The notes under the pieces: model-generated
What the model saw: only the letters and a program-made list of their open reading frames with translations
What the model was told of the DNA's origin: nothing
Database searches by the model: none
Program-made: the position numbers and the translations under genes
Assembly (NCBI RefSeq): GCF_007990635.1
Contig: NZ_AP019846.1
Coordinates: 1,426,001 to 1,490,000 of the forward strand
DNA length: 64,000 bases
Reading direction: 5' to 3'
DNA from: Leptotrichia hongkongensis
GTDB taxonomy: Bacteria; Fusobacteriota; Fusobacteriia; Fusobacteriales; Leptotrichiaceae
Shown: one piece after another, positions 28,896-38,191 of the stretch
How positions within the stretch are numbered: position 1 is the stretch's first letter
Layout of the letters: each line of letters begins with the position of its first letter

Positions 28896-29321
28896 TTATT
28901 TTATAATTCCTTTCTTTAAAATAACATTTGCATAAATAGCTTCTTCAGATGTAGCAATTATGGCGTATGCCTTTTTTGCTCTTTCATAAAATTCAAATCT
29001 TTCTACAAATTCAAAGTCTTTAAATTCTTCATGTTTTTCTAAAGTTTTTCTATAAACACTCCATACTTCAGGTTCTCCTACATACTCGCTTCCTGTTTTC
29101 ATTAATGAAACTGCACTTTCTACATACGTATCAAGGGGAAATATTTCTAGTATTGATTCTAGAAGTTCTGCTACACCGCTTGCATCTGACCTGATAAGTC
29201 TTTGTGCATGACTTGCAGCAGGAAAGTTTCCATCTCCTATCACAATTTCATCTCCGTGTCCCATTTCACATAATATTTTAAGCAATTCTGGACTTAAATT
29301 TTTAGGTATATTTTTAAGCAT
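28896..29321 (-). CDS. fucU: L-fucose mutarotase (RbsD/FucU family)
   Basis: Interconverts alpha and beta anomers of L-fucose so that the isomerase gets its preferred form. The N-terminus (MLKNIPKNLSPELLKILCEMGHGDEIVIGDGNFPA) carries the family hallmark GHGDEIVIGDGNFP with the catalytic His region. 141 residues is the normal FucU size. Last gene of the operon, 27 bases after fucI. Confidence 0.95.
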   Translation of the reverse strand: MLKNIPKNLSPELLKILCEMGHGDEIVIGDGNFPAASHAQRLIRSDASGVAELLESILEIFPLDTYVESAVSLMKTGSEYVGEPEVWSVYRKTLEKHEEFKDFEFVERFEFYERAKKAYAIIATSEEAIYANVILKKGIIK

Positions 29322-29348
29322 TTTTTTACTCCTTCATTTAGATATTTT

Positions 29349-31133
29349 CTATTTACCTATTTTTTTATAAATTGGTCCAAAATTTTCACATGCTCTGTAA
29401 TCAGCACCTTCTTCATTCATGTCTCCAAAACTTGCCCAAACTTTAGGACGGAATATTCTATCAGGATTTACATTGTGCATACATACTGGAATTCTAAGCA
29501 TAGATGCTAATGTTATAAGTTCATCACCTATATGTCCATAAGATATTGCTCCGTGATTTGCTCCCCAGTTATTCATTACAGAATAAACATCTTTAAATGC
29601 TCCTTTACCTGTAAGTATAGGTGCAAACCAAGTTGTTGGCCAAGTTGGATTTGTTCTACTGTCAAGTGATTCATGAATATCTTTGTCTATGTCAATTGCA
29701 TATCCTTCAGCAATTTGAAGTACAGGCCCTTGCCCTTTAACAAGATTTATTCTGCACATTGTAACAGGCATTTCTCCTTTTGTAAGGAAGCATGAAGAGA
29801 ATCCTCCACCTCTGAAATAGTCATAATCTGCAGCAGGCCAGCTTGTAGATTTTAAAGCATTGTTAACTTCTTCTTCTGTAACTTCCCAGTATGGTTTCAT
29901 AACTCGTTTACCATCTCTTATTTGATCTCCAGTTGCATCTAACGTAGCTGATCCTGAGTTAATTAAGTGAATTATTCCATTTTCAGCTTTTCCTGTCAAT
30001 TTTTTACCTGTAACTCTTTCTACAGCTTCTGGACTCCAGTAAGTTCTAACATCTGCAAATATTTGCGCAGTTCCAGTCAAAAGATGTCCAAACAGCATAG
30101 ATATTCCATTTAAAGCATCATTTTCAGTTGCAACTGTAAATGCTTGTCTTATTCCATTCCAGTCAAAAGATGAATTTAATATAGCCTCAGAAAAGTCACC
30201 ATTAGGCATAAAATCTGTCCATTGTCTTTGTCCTTGGAAACCTGATACTATTGCATTATTTCCTTCAGATTCTTCAACAAATCCCATTTCAGCCAATTTA
30301 GGATTTCCAATCATCATATCTCTTATTATAAGAGTCATTTTCACAACTGTTTCCCATTCTTTATTTTTAACTTCCTCTGTTCTAGAAACTTTATTTATAT
30401 CTAATCCTTCTTTACAATGCTCTTTGACCCATTTCAATGCTTTTTCATATTCTTCCTTATCGTAAATCTCATTTTGTATTCTTCTAGTAATTTCACTCAT
30501 ATCTTTGAATTCAGGACGAATTCCTAAGTAGTCCAAAAGAAATTCATTATTAACCATAGATCCTGCTATACCCATGGAAACTCCACCTACAGATAAGTAA
30601 GATTTATCCTTCATTGTTGCAACAGCCAATCCAGCTTTTGTGAATTTCAGTAATTTTTCTTTTACATCGTCAGGAATGGAATCATCAGATAAATCCTGTA
30701 CATCGTGTCCATAAATTCCGAATGCAGGAAATCCTAGTTGTGCATGTCCTGCCAATGCTGCTGCAAGATAAACTGCTCCTGGTCTTTCTGTTCCATTAAA
30801 TCCCCAAATTGCTTTTGGAATATCAGGTGTCATATCAATTGTTTCACTTCCATAGCACCAGCAAGGTGTAACAGTTATTGACAATCCTACATTCTGATCT
30901 TTAAATTTCTGATTGCATTTTGCTGCTTCAGAAAATCCTCCAATTGTTGTATCAGAAATCACGCATTCTACTGGTTCTCCACTAGGATGTCTTAATGTGG
31001 AAGAAATTAGTTCTGCAAGTTTTTTTGCCATTCCCATTGTTTTTTCTTCTAAAGATTCTCTAACTCCGTTTCTTCTTCCATCAATAACAGGTCGAATTCC
31101 TACTTTAGGAAGTTCTCCTCTTAATCTGTTCAT
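29349..31133 (-). CDS. fucI: L-fucose isomerase
   Basis: Cytoplasmic manganese-dependent ketol isomerase that turns L-fucose into L-fuculose, the first committed step. The sequence matches FucI along its length: [25 protein letters not shown] at the N-terminus, the central [13 protein letters not shown] and [20 protein letters not shown], and the C-terminal [18 protein letters not shown] that supplies metal and substrate contacts. About 594 residues, as in E. coli. I start at the ATG after AAGGAGTGATACTA; the GTG nine bases earlier overlaps the ribosome binding site. Confidence 0.97.
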   Translation of the reverse strand: MNRLRGELPKVGIRPVIDGRRNGVRESLEEKTMGMAKKLAELISSTLRHPSGEPVECVISDTTIGGFSEAAKCNQKFKDQNVGLSITVTPCWCYGSETIDMTPDIPKAIWGFNGTERPGAVYLAAALAGHAQLGFPAFGIYGHDVQDLSDDSIPDDVKEKLLKFTKAGLAVATMKDKSYLSVGGVSMGIAGSMVNNEFLLDYLGIRPEFKDMSEITRRIQNEIYDKEEYEKALKWVKEHCKEGLDINKVSRTEEVKNKEWETVVKMTLIIRDMMIGNPKLAEMGFVEESEGNNAIVSGFQGQRQWTDFMPNGDFSEAILNSSFDWNGIRQAFTVATENDALNGISMLFGHLLTGTAQIFADVRTYWSPEAVERVTGKKLTGKAENGIIHLINSGSATLDATGDQIRDGKRVMKPYWEVTEEEVNNALKSTSWPAADYDYFRGGGFSSCFLTKGEMPVTMCRINLVKGQGPVLQIAEGYAIDIDKDIHESLDSRTNPTWPTTWFAPILTGKGAFKDVYSVMNNWGANHGAISYGHIGDELITLASMLRIPVCMHNVNPDRIFRPKVWASFGDMNEEGADYRACENFGPIYKKIGK

Positions 31134-31157
31134 TAGTATCACTCCTTAAATCTTTAT

Positions 31158-32144
31158 TTATTTTCTTCCAAACGGAAACATCTTTTTAACAATATCTGCA
31201 TTACCTATATTTTCTTTAGTTACAAGAATTGCTCCTGTGTCTATTCTTTTTTCAACTTTTTCACCTTTTGAAAGTTTATACAATTGTTGTACTGTTTGAT
31301 ATCCCATATTGTAAGGATCTTGTATAACTAGCCCTGAGATAACTCCTTTTTCAAGGAATTTAGCTAAATCTTCAGATGAGTCTATTCCTACTAGAGCTAC
31401 TTTACCAGTTAGACCTTTTTCTTCTACTCCTTTAGCAACACCAAAAATAGAAGGTTCGTTTGTTCCATAAATTCCTGCAATATCTGGATTTGCATTAATA
31501 ATATCAAGAGTTATTGCCAATGCTTTTGATTTATCCCCGTCACTAAATTGTGTATTTAATATTTTAATATCTGGATATTTTGCCAACGCTTCCCTAAATC
31601 CAGCTTCTCTTTCTATAGCTGTTGTTGTTCCAGGGTTATGAGATACTATTGCCACTTTACCTTTTCCGTTTATAAGTTTTGCTAGTTGTTCTCCAGCCAT
31701 TGCTCCTGCAACTTTATTATCTGTCGCAATAAAACTTGATGTAATGTCACCTTTTACATTTGAATCAAATGTTACAACTGGTATTTTTGCATCCATAGCT
31801 TTTTTTGCTACTACTGCCAATGCATCTGGGTCAAGAGCTGCGATTCCTAACGCAGACACTTTTTTGTTAATTGCGTTTTCAACCATACCTACTTGTTTAC
31901 CAATTTCAGTTTCTTTTTCAGGCCCGATAAAGTTTACTTCTACTCCTAATTCTTCTCCAGCTTTTTTAGCTCCTGCTTCTACTGATCTCCAAAATTCATG
32001 TTGATAACCTTTACTTACCAATTCAATTTTAATTTTGTCTCCAGAATTTGCAGCTTGTCCTGATCCAGCATCTTTTTTGTCTTCACTTTTTCCACAGCTA
32101 AGAACCGCTGCAAATACTACTAAAAATAATAATAACTTTTTCAT
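31158..32144 (-). CDS. Sugar ABC transporter substrate-binding lipoprotein (likely L-fucose)
   Basis: Periplasmic sugar receptor of the RbsB type, anchored as a lipoprotein. Lipobox VLSC with Cys17 follows a short hydrophobic signal. Two Rossmann-like lobes follow: IKIELVSKGYQHEFWRSVEAGA, PVVTFDSNV, VAIVSHNPGTTTAIEREAGF, IYGTNEPSIFGVAKG and VALVGIDSSEDL. At 328 residues it is typical. It lies in the fucose operon with a matching permease and ATPase, so the ligand is probably L-fucose; ligand choice is inferred from context. Confidence 0.92.
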   Translation of the reverse strand: MKKLLLFLVVFAAVLSCGKSEDKKDAGSGQAANSGDKIKIELVSKGYQHEFWRSVEAGAKKAGEELGVEVNFIGPEKETEIGKQVGMVENAINKKVSALGIAALDPDALAVVAKKAMDAKIPVVTFDSNVKGDITSSFIATDNKVAGAMAGEQLAKLINGKGKVAIVSHNPGTTTAIEREAGFREALAKYPDIKILNTQFSDGDKSKALAITLDIINANPDIAGIYGTNEPSIFGVAKGVEEKGLTGKVALVGIDSSEDLAKFLEKGVISGLVIQDPYNMGYQTVQQLYKLSKGEKVEKRIDTGAILVTKENIGNADIVKKMFPFGRK

Positions 32145-32169
32145 AAGAAATCTCTCCTTTAAATTAAAT

Positions 32170-33099
32170 TTATTTTTTATTTTTTAAACTATCTATATAT
32201 ACTGCCACAAGCACTACTACTCCTATGGCAAATTGTTGCCAGAATCCTGATACATTAAGCATATTAAGTCCATTTTTCAATGTACTCATTATAAAAGCTC
32301 CTAGTATTGTTCCTAAAATTGATCCTGAACCTCCCATAAGGCTTGCACCACCGATTACTACTGCAGCAACGGCATCCATTTCATATCCTGTTCCTTCAGT
32401 AGGTTGTGCTGAAATTAGTCTTGATGCAAGAAGGATTCCTGAAATAGCACATAGAAAACCACTTAATCCATATACAAATAATTTTACTTTATCTACATTT
32501 ACTCCTGAAAGTTTTGAAGCGGCTTCGTTACTTCCAACTGCATAAGTATATTTTCCAATGACTGTTTTTTTAAGTATAAAAGAAAATATTGCTGTTATTA
32601 TAATTAGATAAATTACTGGATTTGGAATACCTAATACTGTTCCACCTGATAATTTATCAAAACCATCGTTTAATCCTGAAACTGGAATTCCGTTTGTTAT
32701 TGCCAATACAAGCCCTCTAGTAATCATCATTAAACCTAAAGTAGTTATAAATGGAGGTAAATTAGCTTTAGATACTAATAGTCCATTTATTATTCCACAT
32801 GCTATACCACTTACTAATCCTAAAATTATTGCTAGAATTGTAGGAATTCCAGCTTTCATTGCCATTCCCATTATAACTCCTGAAAAGGCTACAATGGAAC
32901 CTACTGATAAATCAATACCTCCTGTTATTATTACAAATGTCATTCCTATAGCTATAATTCCAATAATAGCAGTTTGTAAAGCGATTGTCATGAAATTTGT
33001 TATTGAAAAAAACTGACTGGATGTTATTGAGAAAAATATTATCATTATTATTAAACTGGCAAATGTAACTAATTGTTGCATTATTTTATTCTTTTTCAT
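32170..33099 (-). CDS. Sugar ABC transporter permease (RbsC-like, likely L-fucose)
   Basis: Inner-membrane channel subunit of a carbohydrate importer of the CUT2 class. About eight to ten hydrophobic segments in 309 residues, with the family signatures GGIDLSVGSIVAFSGV and GGASLMGGSGSILGTILGAFIM (the cytoplasmic loop contacting the ATPase). Its start overlaps the end of the ATPase gene by 14 bases, indicating translational coupling. No separate second permease gene is present, as expected for CUT2 systems that use a homodimer. Confidence 0.93.
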   Translation of the reverse strand: MKKNKIMQQLVTFASLIIMIIFFSITSSQFFSITNFMTIALQTAIIGIIAIGMTFVIITGGIDLSVGSIVAFSGVIMGMAMKAGIPTILAIILGLVSGIACGIINGLLVSKANLPPFITTLGLMMITRGLVLAITNGIPVSGLNDGFDKLSGGTVLGIPNPVIYLIIITAIFSFILKKTVIGKYTYAVGSNEAASKLSGVNVDKVKLFVYGLSGFLCAISGILLASRLISAQPTEGTGYEMDAVAAVVIGGASLMGGSGSILGTILGAFIMSTLKNGLNMLNVSGFWQQFAIGVVVLVAVYIDSLKNKK

Positions 33100-34594
33100 A
33101 TTTATTTATTCCTCCTGTCGCAAAATATAGTATTCTTTCTTCTGTTGCATCTTTTATATCTATTATATTACCTATTTTCCCTTCATGCATAATCATTACT
33201 CTATCACTCATTCCAAGTATTTCAGGTAATTCAGATGAAATCATTATAATCCCTGCTCCTGTTTCAACTAGTTCATTCATAAGATTATAAACTTCTCTTT
33301 TCGCTCCTACATCTATTCCTCTAGTAGGCTCATCAAATATTACTATTTTCTTATTTTGACAAAGCCATCTTGCCAATATAACCTTTTGCTGATTTCCTCC
33401 ACTCAGATTTTTTGTGAATTGTTCTTTTGATGGAGTTTTTATTTTCATTTTTTCTATGTATTTCTTTGTTATATTTTCAGATTTATCTTTGTTTAAGACT
33501 GATTTATCTGATACTAAATTTAAATTTGCAATCATAATATTGTCTTCTATTGATAAATTAAGAAAAAGTCCATCTTTTTTTCTGTCCTCTGTCAAATATG
33601 CGATACCTAACTTTATTGCTTCCTTAGGATTTTTTATATGTACCTCTTTCCCCTCCATGAAGACTTTTCCACCTGATTTTTCATAGGCTCCAAAAATAAC
33701 TTTTGCCATTTCTGTTCTTCCAGATCCCATTAATCCTGCAACACCTAAAATTTCTCCTTTTTTAACTGAGAAATTTATTGCCTTTACATGTTTTTTATAT
33801 GACAAATCTTCAACTTCTAGCAAAGCTTCACCAATTTCAACATTTCTTGCAGGATATTGTTCAGTTATATCTCTACCTACCATCAGTTTTATTAAATCAT
33901 CATTCGTTGTATCCTTATAATTTACAGTGTCTATATATTTACCATCCCTCATTACTGTTGCTCTATCTGCAATTATTTTAAGTTCTTCCATCCTATGTGA
34001 AATATAAATTATACCTACACCATCCTTTTTAAGATTTTCAATGACTTCAAAAAGTTTTTCAATTTCCCTATCTGTAAGAGCTGCAGTCGGTTCATCCATA
34101 ATCAATATTTTTGCATGTGTTGAAAGTGCTTTTGCTATTTCCACCATTTGTTGTTCCGCTACACTTAAATTCATTACCTTTTCTTCAGGTGATATTTTTA
34201 ATCCTAGCTGATTCAGAATTTTTTGAGCTTCTTCATTTTGTTTAGCCTCATTTACAATCCCTTTCATTCCTTGGAATTCTCTTGTAATAAATATATTGTC
34301 TGCAACTGAAAGATGAGGCAGCAGGTTAAATTCCTGATAAATTATACTTATTCCATTTTCCTGCGCTTCTTTAGGATTTTTAAAATTTACACTTTTTCCA
34401 TTGTAAATTATCTCACCTTCATCCTTTTGATATACTCCGGTAAGAACCTTCATTAATGTTGACTTCCCAGCACCGTTTTCTCCTAGAAAAGCATTTACTT
34501 CTCCAGCATACAAATCAATGTAAGCATGATCCAGAGCTTTTACTCCTGGAAAAGTTTTAACTATATTTTTCATTTCCAGTATTTTTTCAGCCAT
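33086..34594 (-). CDS. Sugar ABC transporter ATP-binding protein (RbsA-like, likely L-fucose)
   Basis: Duplicated ATPase that powers the importer. N-terminal cassette: Walker A GENGAGKST, signature LSVAEQQMVEIAKAL, Walker B ILIMDEPTAAL. C-terminal cassette: degenerate Walker A GLMGSGRTEMAK, signature LSGGNQQKVILARWL, Walker B IVIFDEPTRGIDVGAK. This two-domain layout of about 500 residues is diagnostic of CUT2 sugar importers. It stands in for the FucP proton symporter used by E. coli. One base separates it from the kinase gene upstream. Confidence 0.95.
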   Translation of the reverse strand: MAEKILEMKNIVKTFPGVKALDHAYIDLYAGEVNAFLGENGAGKSTLMKVLTGVYQKDEGEIIYNGKSVNFKNPKEAQENGISIIYQEFNLLPHLSVADNIFITREFQGMKGIVNEAKQNEEAQKILNQLGLKISPEEKVMNLSVAEQQMVEIAKALSTHAKILIMDEPTAALTDREIEKLFEVIENLKKDGVGIIYISHRMEELKIIADRATVMRDGKYIDTVNYKDTTNDDLIKLMVGRDITEQYPARNVEIGEALLEVEDLSYKKHVKAINFSVKKGEILGVAGLMGSGRTEMAKVIFGAYEKSGGKVFMEGKEVHIKNPKEAIKLGIAYLTEDRKKDGLFLNLSIEDNIMIANLNLVSDKSVLNKDKSENITKKYIEKMKIKTPSKEQFTKNLSGGNQQKVILARWLCQNKKIVIFDEPTRGIDVGAKREVYNLMNELVETGAGIIMISSELPEILGMSDRVMIMHEGKIGNIIDIKDATEERILYFATGGINKYEKE

Positions 34595-36061
34595 TTATTT
34601 TTCCTCCTTTCTTTTAGATTTATATTCTATTATTTCTACAGAATTTTTTACAATTTCTCTTCCTTCTTCTAAATTCTTAACAAGTCCAAGAGCGATAAAC
34701 TGTGTTATTATATTTCCAAATGCTGATGCTTCTATTGGTCCTGCCTTAATTACTCTATTTGTTTCATCTGAAATTTCCTGACATAGGAATTTATCCTGTA
34801 TTCCTCCTCCAATTGCTATAATTGAAGTAAATTCATTTCCAACCAGTTTTTCTAGTTCCTTTATACTCTTATTGTACTGTTTCTTTAAGCTGTTGTATGC
34901 TACTCTTAGTAAATCTTCATCTGTCTCTGGAACTTCTTGCCCAGTTTCCCTGCAATATTCTTTTATTTCAATGTCCATCTTTTCAGCGTGTAAAAATCTT
35001 TCATTTTCTAAATCAACAAATGAAATCAAGTTTGATTTCTTAGCCATATTTCCAAAATCTGAATAATCTATATCAAGATTTTTTTCATTAAATATTTTTT
35101 TCAGCTGCTGCAGTATCCACAAACCTGGTATCATTTTCAGCACTCTTGCTTTTTTTTCTATTCCGCCTTCATTTACAATATTATTTTTAAAAGCTTCTTC
35201 ATTTACAACGGGAACATCTGATTCAAAACCAATTATTGACCATGTTCCGTTTATTACATATAAAGAATTTTCTACTAACGGTGCTCCTGCTATTGCGGCT
35301 GCTGAATCATGAGATGAAGTCAAGATTACATTCAAAGGTTTTATTCCTAGTTCTTTCTGAATAGTTTCCTTCAATGGTGCAAGAACTTGACCTCCATGTT
35401 CTATATCTCCAACAATGCTTTCAGGAATATCCAACTTTTCAAATATTTTTTTGCTCCATTTCTTATTATCAATATTTACCATTCCGCTAGTGGAACTGAT
35501 TGTATATTCCCATGATTTTTTTCCTGTAAGAAAATATGCAAATAAATTTGGCATAAATTGAAGCTGTTTTGCTCCTTTTTCAAGAACTTTTCTTTTATGT
35601 ATATCATAAAATATTTGATAAATTGAATTAAAAGAATAAAACTGCACTCCTGTTTCATTAAATATTTCTTCAAGAGAAACTTTACTGTGAACTTCTTCAA
35701 AAACTTCTTCCGTTCTCGCATCTCTATAACATATAGGAAGCGACAATAATTCTCCTCTTTCATCAATCCATCCGTAATCTACTCCCCAAGTATCTACACC
35801 TAATCCTAGAACCTCTATATTTTCGTTATTAACAATACTTTCTTTTGCAAATACTTTTTTTAAACCTTCTTTTAATTCATTATACAAATAAGGAAAATCC
35901 CAATATTCATATTGATTTAATTTAACAGAGCAATTTTTAAATCTGTGCATTTCCTTCAATTCTATTTTCTTAGTATCCTCATTTAAAATACCCAAAACCA
36001 ATCTTCCTGACGAAGCTCCGTAATCAAATGCCAGAACTGCTTTTTTTCCCAATGCAATCAC
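34595..36061 (-). CDS. FGGY carbohydrate kinase, probable L-fuculokinase (RhaB-like)
   Basis: Phosphorylates a ketose at the expense of ATP. The N-terminal phosphate loop FDYGASSGRLVLG and the C-terminal ATP-site segment IIAIGGGIQDKFLCQEISDETNRVI place it in the FGGY family, closest in style to rhamnulokinase RhaB. Since it lies between fuculose-phosphate aldolase and a fucose transporter and no rhamnose genes are present, L-fuculose is the likely substrate. 488 residues, normal. The GTG at 36061 touches the fucA stop; a TTG nine bases later, behind AGGTGATTGCA, is an equally good start. Confidence 0.88.
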   Translation of the reverse strand: MIALGKKAVLAFDYGASSGRLVLGILNEDTKKIELKEMHRFKNCSVKLNQYEYWDFPYLYNELKEGLKKVFAKESIVNNENIEVLGLGVDTWGVDYGWIDERGELLSLPICYRDARTEEVFEEVHSKVSLEEIFNETGVQFYSFNSIYQIFYDIHKRKVLEKGAKQLQFMPNLFAYFLTGKKSWEYTISSTSGMVNIDNKKWSKKIFEKLDIPESIVGDIEHGGQVLAPLKETIQKELGIKPLNVILTSSHDSAAAIAGAPLVENSLYVINGTWSIIGFESDVPVVNEEAFKNNIVNEGGIEKKARVLKMIPGLWILQQLKKIFNEKNLDIDYSDFGNMAKKSNLISFVDLENERFLHAEKMDIEIKEYCRETGQEVPETDEDLLRVAYNSLKKQYNKSIKELEKLVGNEFTSIIAIGGGIQDKFLCQEISDETNRVIKAGPIEASAFGNIITQFIALGLVKNLEEGREIVKNSVEIIEYKSKRKEEK

Positions 36062-36715
36062 CTACTTTATAGATTTTATTTGTCCGTATGTTTTAAATCT
36101 CTCAAGCATGCTGTTCATTTCGTTATCAGGTAATATAATAGGTTCTCCTATATTTCTCGCCTTTATATACAAATTAGAGATATACTCTACCTGAACTGTT
36201 ATATTGAAAGCATTTGCTATATCTTTTCCAGCTGTTGTCAATCCATGGTTTGCGAGTATTACTGCAAGACTGCTTCCCATTGCCTTATAGGCATTTTCAG
36301 CCAGTTCCTTTGTTCCATACGAAGCATATTCTGCACATCTTACTTTTGTTGCTCCTGTAACAGCAATCATATAATCAATTGCTGGTAAATCTTCTCTTAA
36401 GCATGCCAATACTGTTGTATACACTGGATGGGTATGTATAACGGCATTTACATCTTCACGGTTTCTATACAAAATCATGTGCATTTCCAATTCGCTTGAC
36501 GGTTTTAAACCTTCAATAAGCTTTCCGTTCAAATCAACGACCGAAATCATTTCTGGAGTTAATTCTGAATAGTTCACTCCAGTAGGACTTATTGCAACTA
36601 AGCCTTTTTTCCTGTTAAAAATACTTACATTGCCTGCTGTCCCATTTGTCAGCCCTTCACTTAATAATTTAAGAGAACATTCAATTACCTGTTCTCTTTC
36701 TTTTTCAAGAATCAT
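36062..36715 (-). CDS. fucA: L-fuculose-1-phosphate aldolase (class II, zinc)
   Basis: Splits L-fuculose-1-phosphate into dihydroxyacetone phosphate and L-lactaldehyde. Key parts: TNGTAGNVSIFNRK near residue 20 (phosphate site), SSELEMHMILYRNR with the catalytic Glu near residue 75, AVIHTHPVYTTVLA with two zinc His residues near 94, and LANHGLTTAG with the third zinc His near 155. 217 residues equals the family length. First gene of the operon, behind GGAGGAG and directly after operator O1. Confidence 0.95.
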   Translation of the reverse strand: MILEKEREQVIECSLKLLSEGLTNGTAGNVSIFNRKKGLVAISPTGVNYSELTPEMISVVDLNGKLIEGLKPSSELEMHMILYRNREDVNAVIHTHPVYTTVLACLREDLPAIDYMIAVTGATKVRCAEYASYGTKELAENAYKAMGSSLAVILANHGLTTAGKDIANAFNITVQVEYISNLYIKARNIGEPIILPDNEMNSMLERFKTYGQIKSIK

Positions 36716-36735
36716 AATTTTCTCCTCCTATCTAT

Positions 36736-36747
36736 GGGAACGTTCCC
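36736..36747. promoter_or_regulatory. Operator O1 of the fucose operon
   Basis: Perfect 12-base palindrome GGGAACGTTCCC, 20 bases before the fucA ATG and just ahead of its ribosome binding site. The form (central CG, even symmetry) is typical of LacI/GalR-family sites. A bound repressor here would block transcript elongation. Confidence 0.75.
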
Positions 36748-36805
36748 TTTATATATTTCAGTTACATAACTGATGATTATTATAATCTATTGGATTTAAG
36801 TATAT

Positions 36806-36817
36806 GAGAACGTTCCT
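36806..36817. promoter_or_regulatory. Operator O2 of the fucose operon
   Basis: GAGAACGTTCCT, sharing the AGAACGTTCC/GGAACGTTCC core with O1; one mismatch breaks the outer symmetry. Its centre is exactly 70 bases from that of O1, close to a whole number of helical turns, which would suit cooperative binding or looping. Confidence 0.7.
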
Positions 36818-36834
36818 ATATATATCTTACTAGT

Positions 36835-36862
36835 AATATAACCTATTTTTTAAAAAAGTCAA
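36835..36862 (-). promoter_or_regulatory. Promoter of the fucose operon
   Basis: Minus-strand TTGACT, a 16-base spacer, then TATATT. O2 lies about 17 bases past the -10 box, in the early transcribed region. The leader to fucA is about 110 bases. Confidence 0.7.
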
Positions 36863-36884
36863 TACCCTTTCTCACTTTTTTTTA

Positions 36885-36922
36885 ATAAAAAATGATGTTT
36901 TGATTTAATTTTCTAAACATCA
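36885..36922 (-). terminator. Terminator upstream of the fucose promoter
   Basis: Perfect 8-base stem (TGATGTTT/AAACATCA) with a 14-base loop. The minus strand continues TTTTTTATT and the plus strand CTTTTTTATA, so it can work both ways. It would stop esterase-side transcripts before the fucose promoter. Confidence 0.6.
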
Positions 36923-36959
36923 CTTTTTTATATTTAATTATTTGTGCTTAAATTTCCGC

Positions 36960-37205
36960 TTTATTTCTATCTCCGTCAATATAAGTTGCCACTTTTGGGT
37001 ATAAAAAAAGCAACTGTTCCTTATTTTGAATTTGGGTATCCCAATGCCCAAATTACATATCAAGCAGGTTTAGAGCAGTGAATAGCGATGAACTTATTAG
37101 ACTTCTAGTTATTATGTATATTATTTACAGATTAACTAGATAGTCGAAAAATCTCGAATTTCACATCTGCCTCTACCTTTAGGGGATTTGAACTATTCAA
37201 CTTAT
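36960..37205. other. Unassigned intergenic segment, possible insertion-sequence end
   Basis: No intact ORF. Near its right end is a small hairpin CCTCTACCTTTAGGGG followed by the inverted repeat TTGAACTATTCAA; hairpin-plus-short-repeat ends resemble right ends of IS200/IS605-type elements. No TnpB-like protein motif can be read, so this is only a possibility. Confidence 0.25.
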
Positions 37206-37226
37206 TTAAATTATAAATTAATAAAA

Positions 37227-37922
37227 TTAACAATTTTCTAAAATCCAAACAAATCCTTTTCCAGTTCGTATATCTGAATCATTAAAATGATTTCCCTCAT
37301 TCCATTCCAAAATACTTTTTTCAATTCCAGAATTTTTCAATATTTCAGAATACTCCCTTATATTGTCACCAATTTTAGCTAATATTTTATGTTTAGAAGT
37401 TTCTTCCAGTTTTCCAAGGCTCAGATATACATTATTTGCCTTTAGTTCAGCATTTCTTACAAAATCTATCCAGCCCTCATACCACACAGAAGGAGAAACG
37501 CCTGCTACTCCATAAAAAGTATTAGTTTCATAACCACTCCACAGAGAAAATAATCCAGCAAGAGAATATCCGCCTAAAATATATTTCACACTCTTATCTT
37601 GAATATCCATAAATTCTACCAAACTTGGAATTAATTTTTCCTTTATAAACTTCAACGTTTTATCGGCTCCATTTCCAAAGTTTCCTTTTCCACGAAGAAG
37701 TGGCATCTCCCACGGAGTCAGTTCGCTGTTCCAGTCATTTATTTTAAATGCAACAAGACTAAAATTTTTATTTGTATTTTCAGAAATATATTTAACCTCA
37801 TTATCTAGAACTTTGATATCATTTTCGTCTACAGGCTGTATTAAAATGTAGTCTGGGTTTTTGTTTTCTTTTATATACAAAATACACTCTTTTTCTTCTA
37901 TTCTTAAATTTAATTTTTTCAT
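37227..37922 (-). CDS. Alpha/beta-hydrolase, putative esterase
   Basis: Serine hydrolase of the esterase D/Fes-like group. The nucleophile elbow is GGYSLAG (residues 121-127), with ASP-type support in GVAGVSPSVWYEGW and a likely catalytic His in WNEGNHFNDSD near the C-terminus. 231 residues without a signal peptide suggest a cytoplasmic enzyme. Substrate unknown; neighbouring fucose genes could hint at an acyl sugar, but the strong terminator between them argues against a shared operon. AAGGAGCTGTT precedes the ATG. Confidence 0.8.
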   Translation of the reverse strand: MKKLNLRIEEKECILYIKENKNPDYILIQPVDENDIKVLDNEVKYISENTNKNFSLVAFKINDWNSELTPWEMPLLRGKGNFGNGADKTLKFIKEKLIPSLVEFMDIQDKSVKYILGGYSLAGLFSLWSGYETNTFYGVAGVSPSVWYEGWIDFVRNAELKANNVYLSLGKLEETSKHKILAKIGDNIREYSEILKNSGIEKSILEWNEGNHFNDSDIRTGKGFVWILENC

Positions 37923-38191
37923 AACAGCTCCTTTTTAATATTTTTTGAATATTAAATCTATTTCAAATAAATTTTGATTAATATACTTAATTATAGCATA
38001 TATTTAAGAAATTTTATTTAAATTTCTCTATGATATTATTATAGTTTTTTTCTTTAAGTACATATATTTAATTTTTTTCGAAATTGTAGTAAAATAAATT
38101 ATACAGTAAAAATTTTGTTTATTTTATGACTTTAGATTTGTTATACAATAAAAAATAAAATAACAGATAATATAAGATGGAGGTTAATTTT

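Noticed and set aside
37175-37200. tRNA-like T-arm (GTTCAAATCCCC on the minus strand)
   Set aside because: No matching 5' arm, acceptor stem or anticodon arm can be folded around it.
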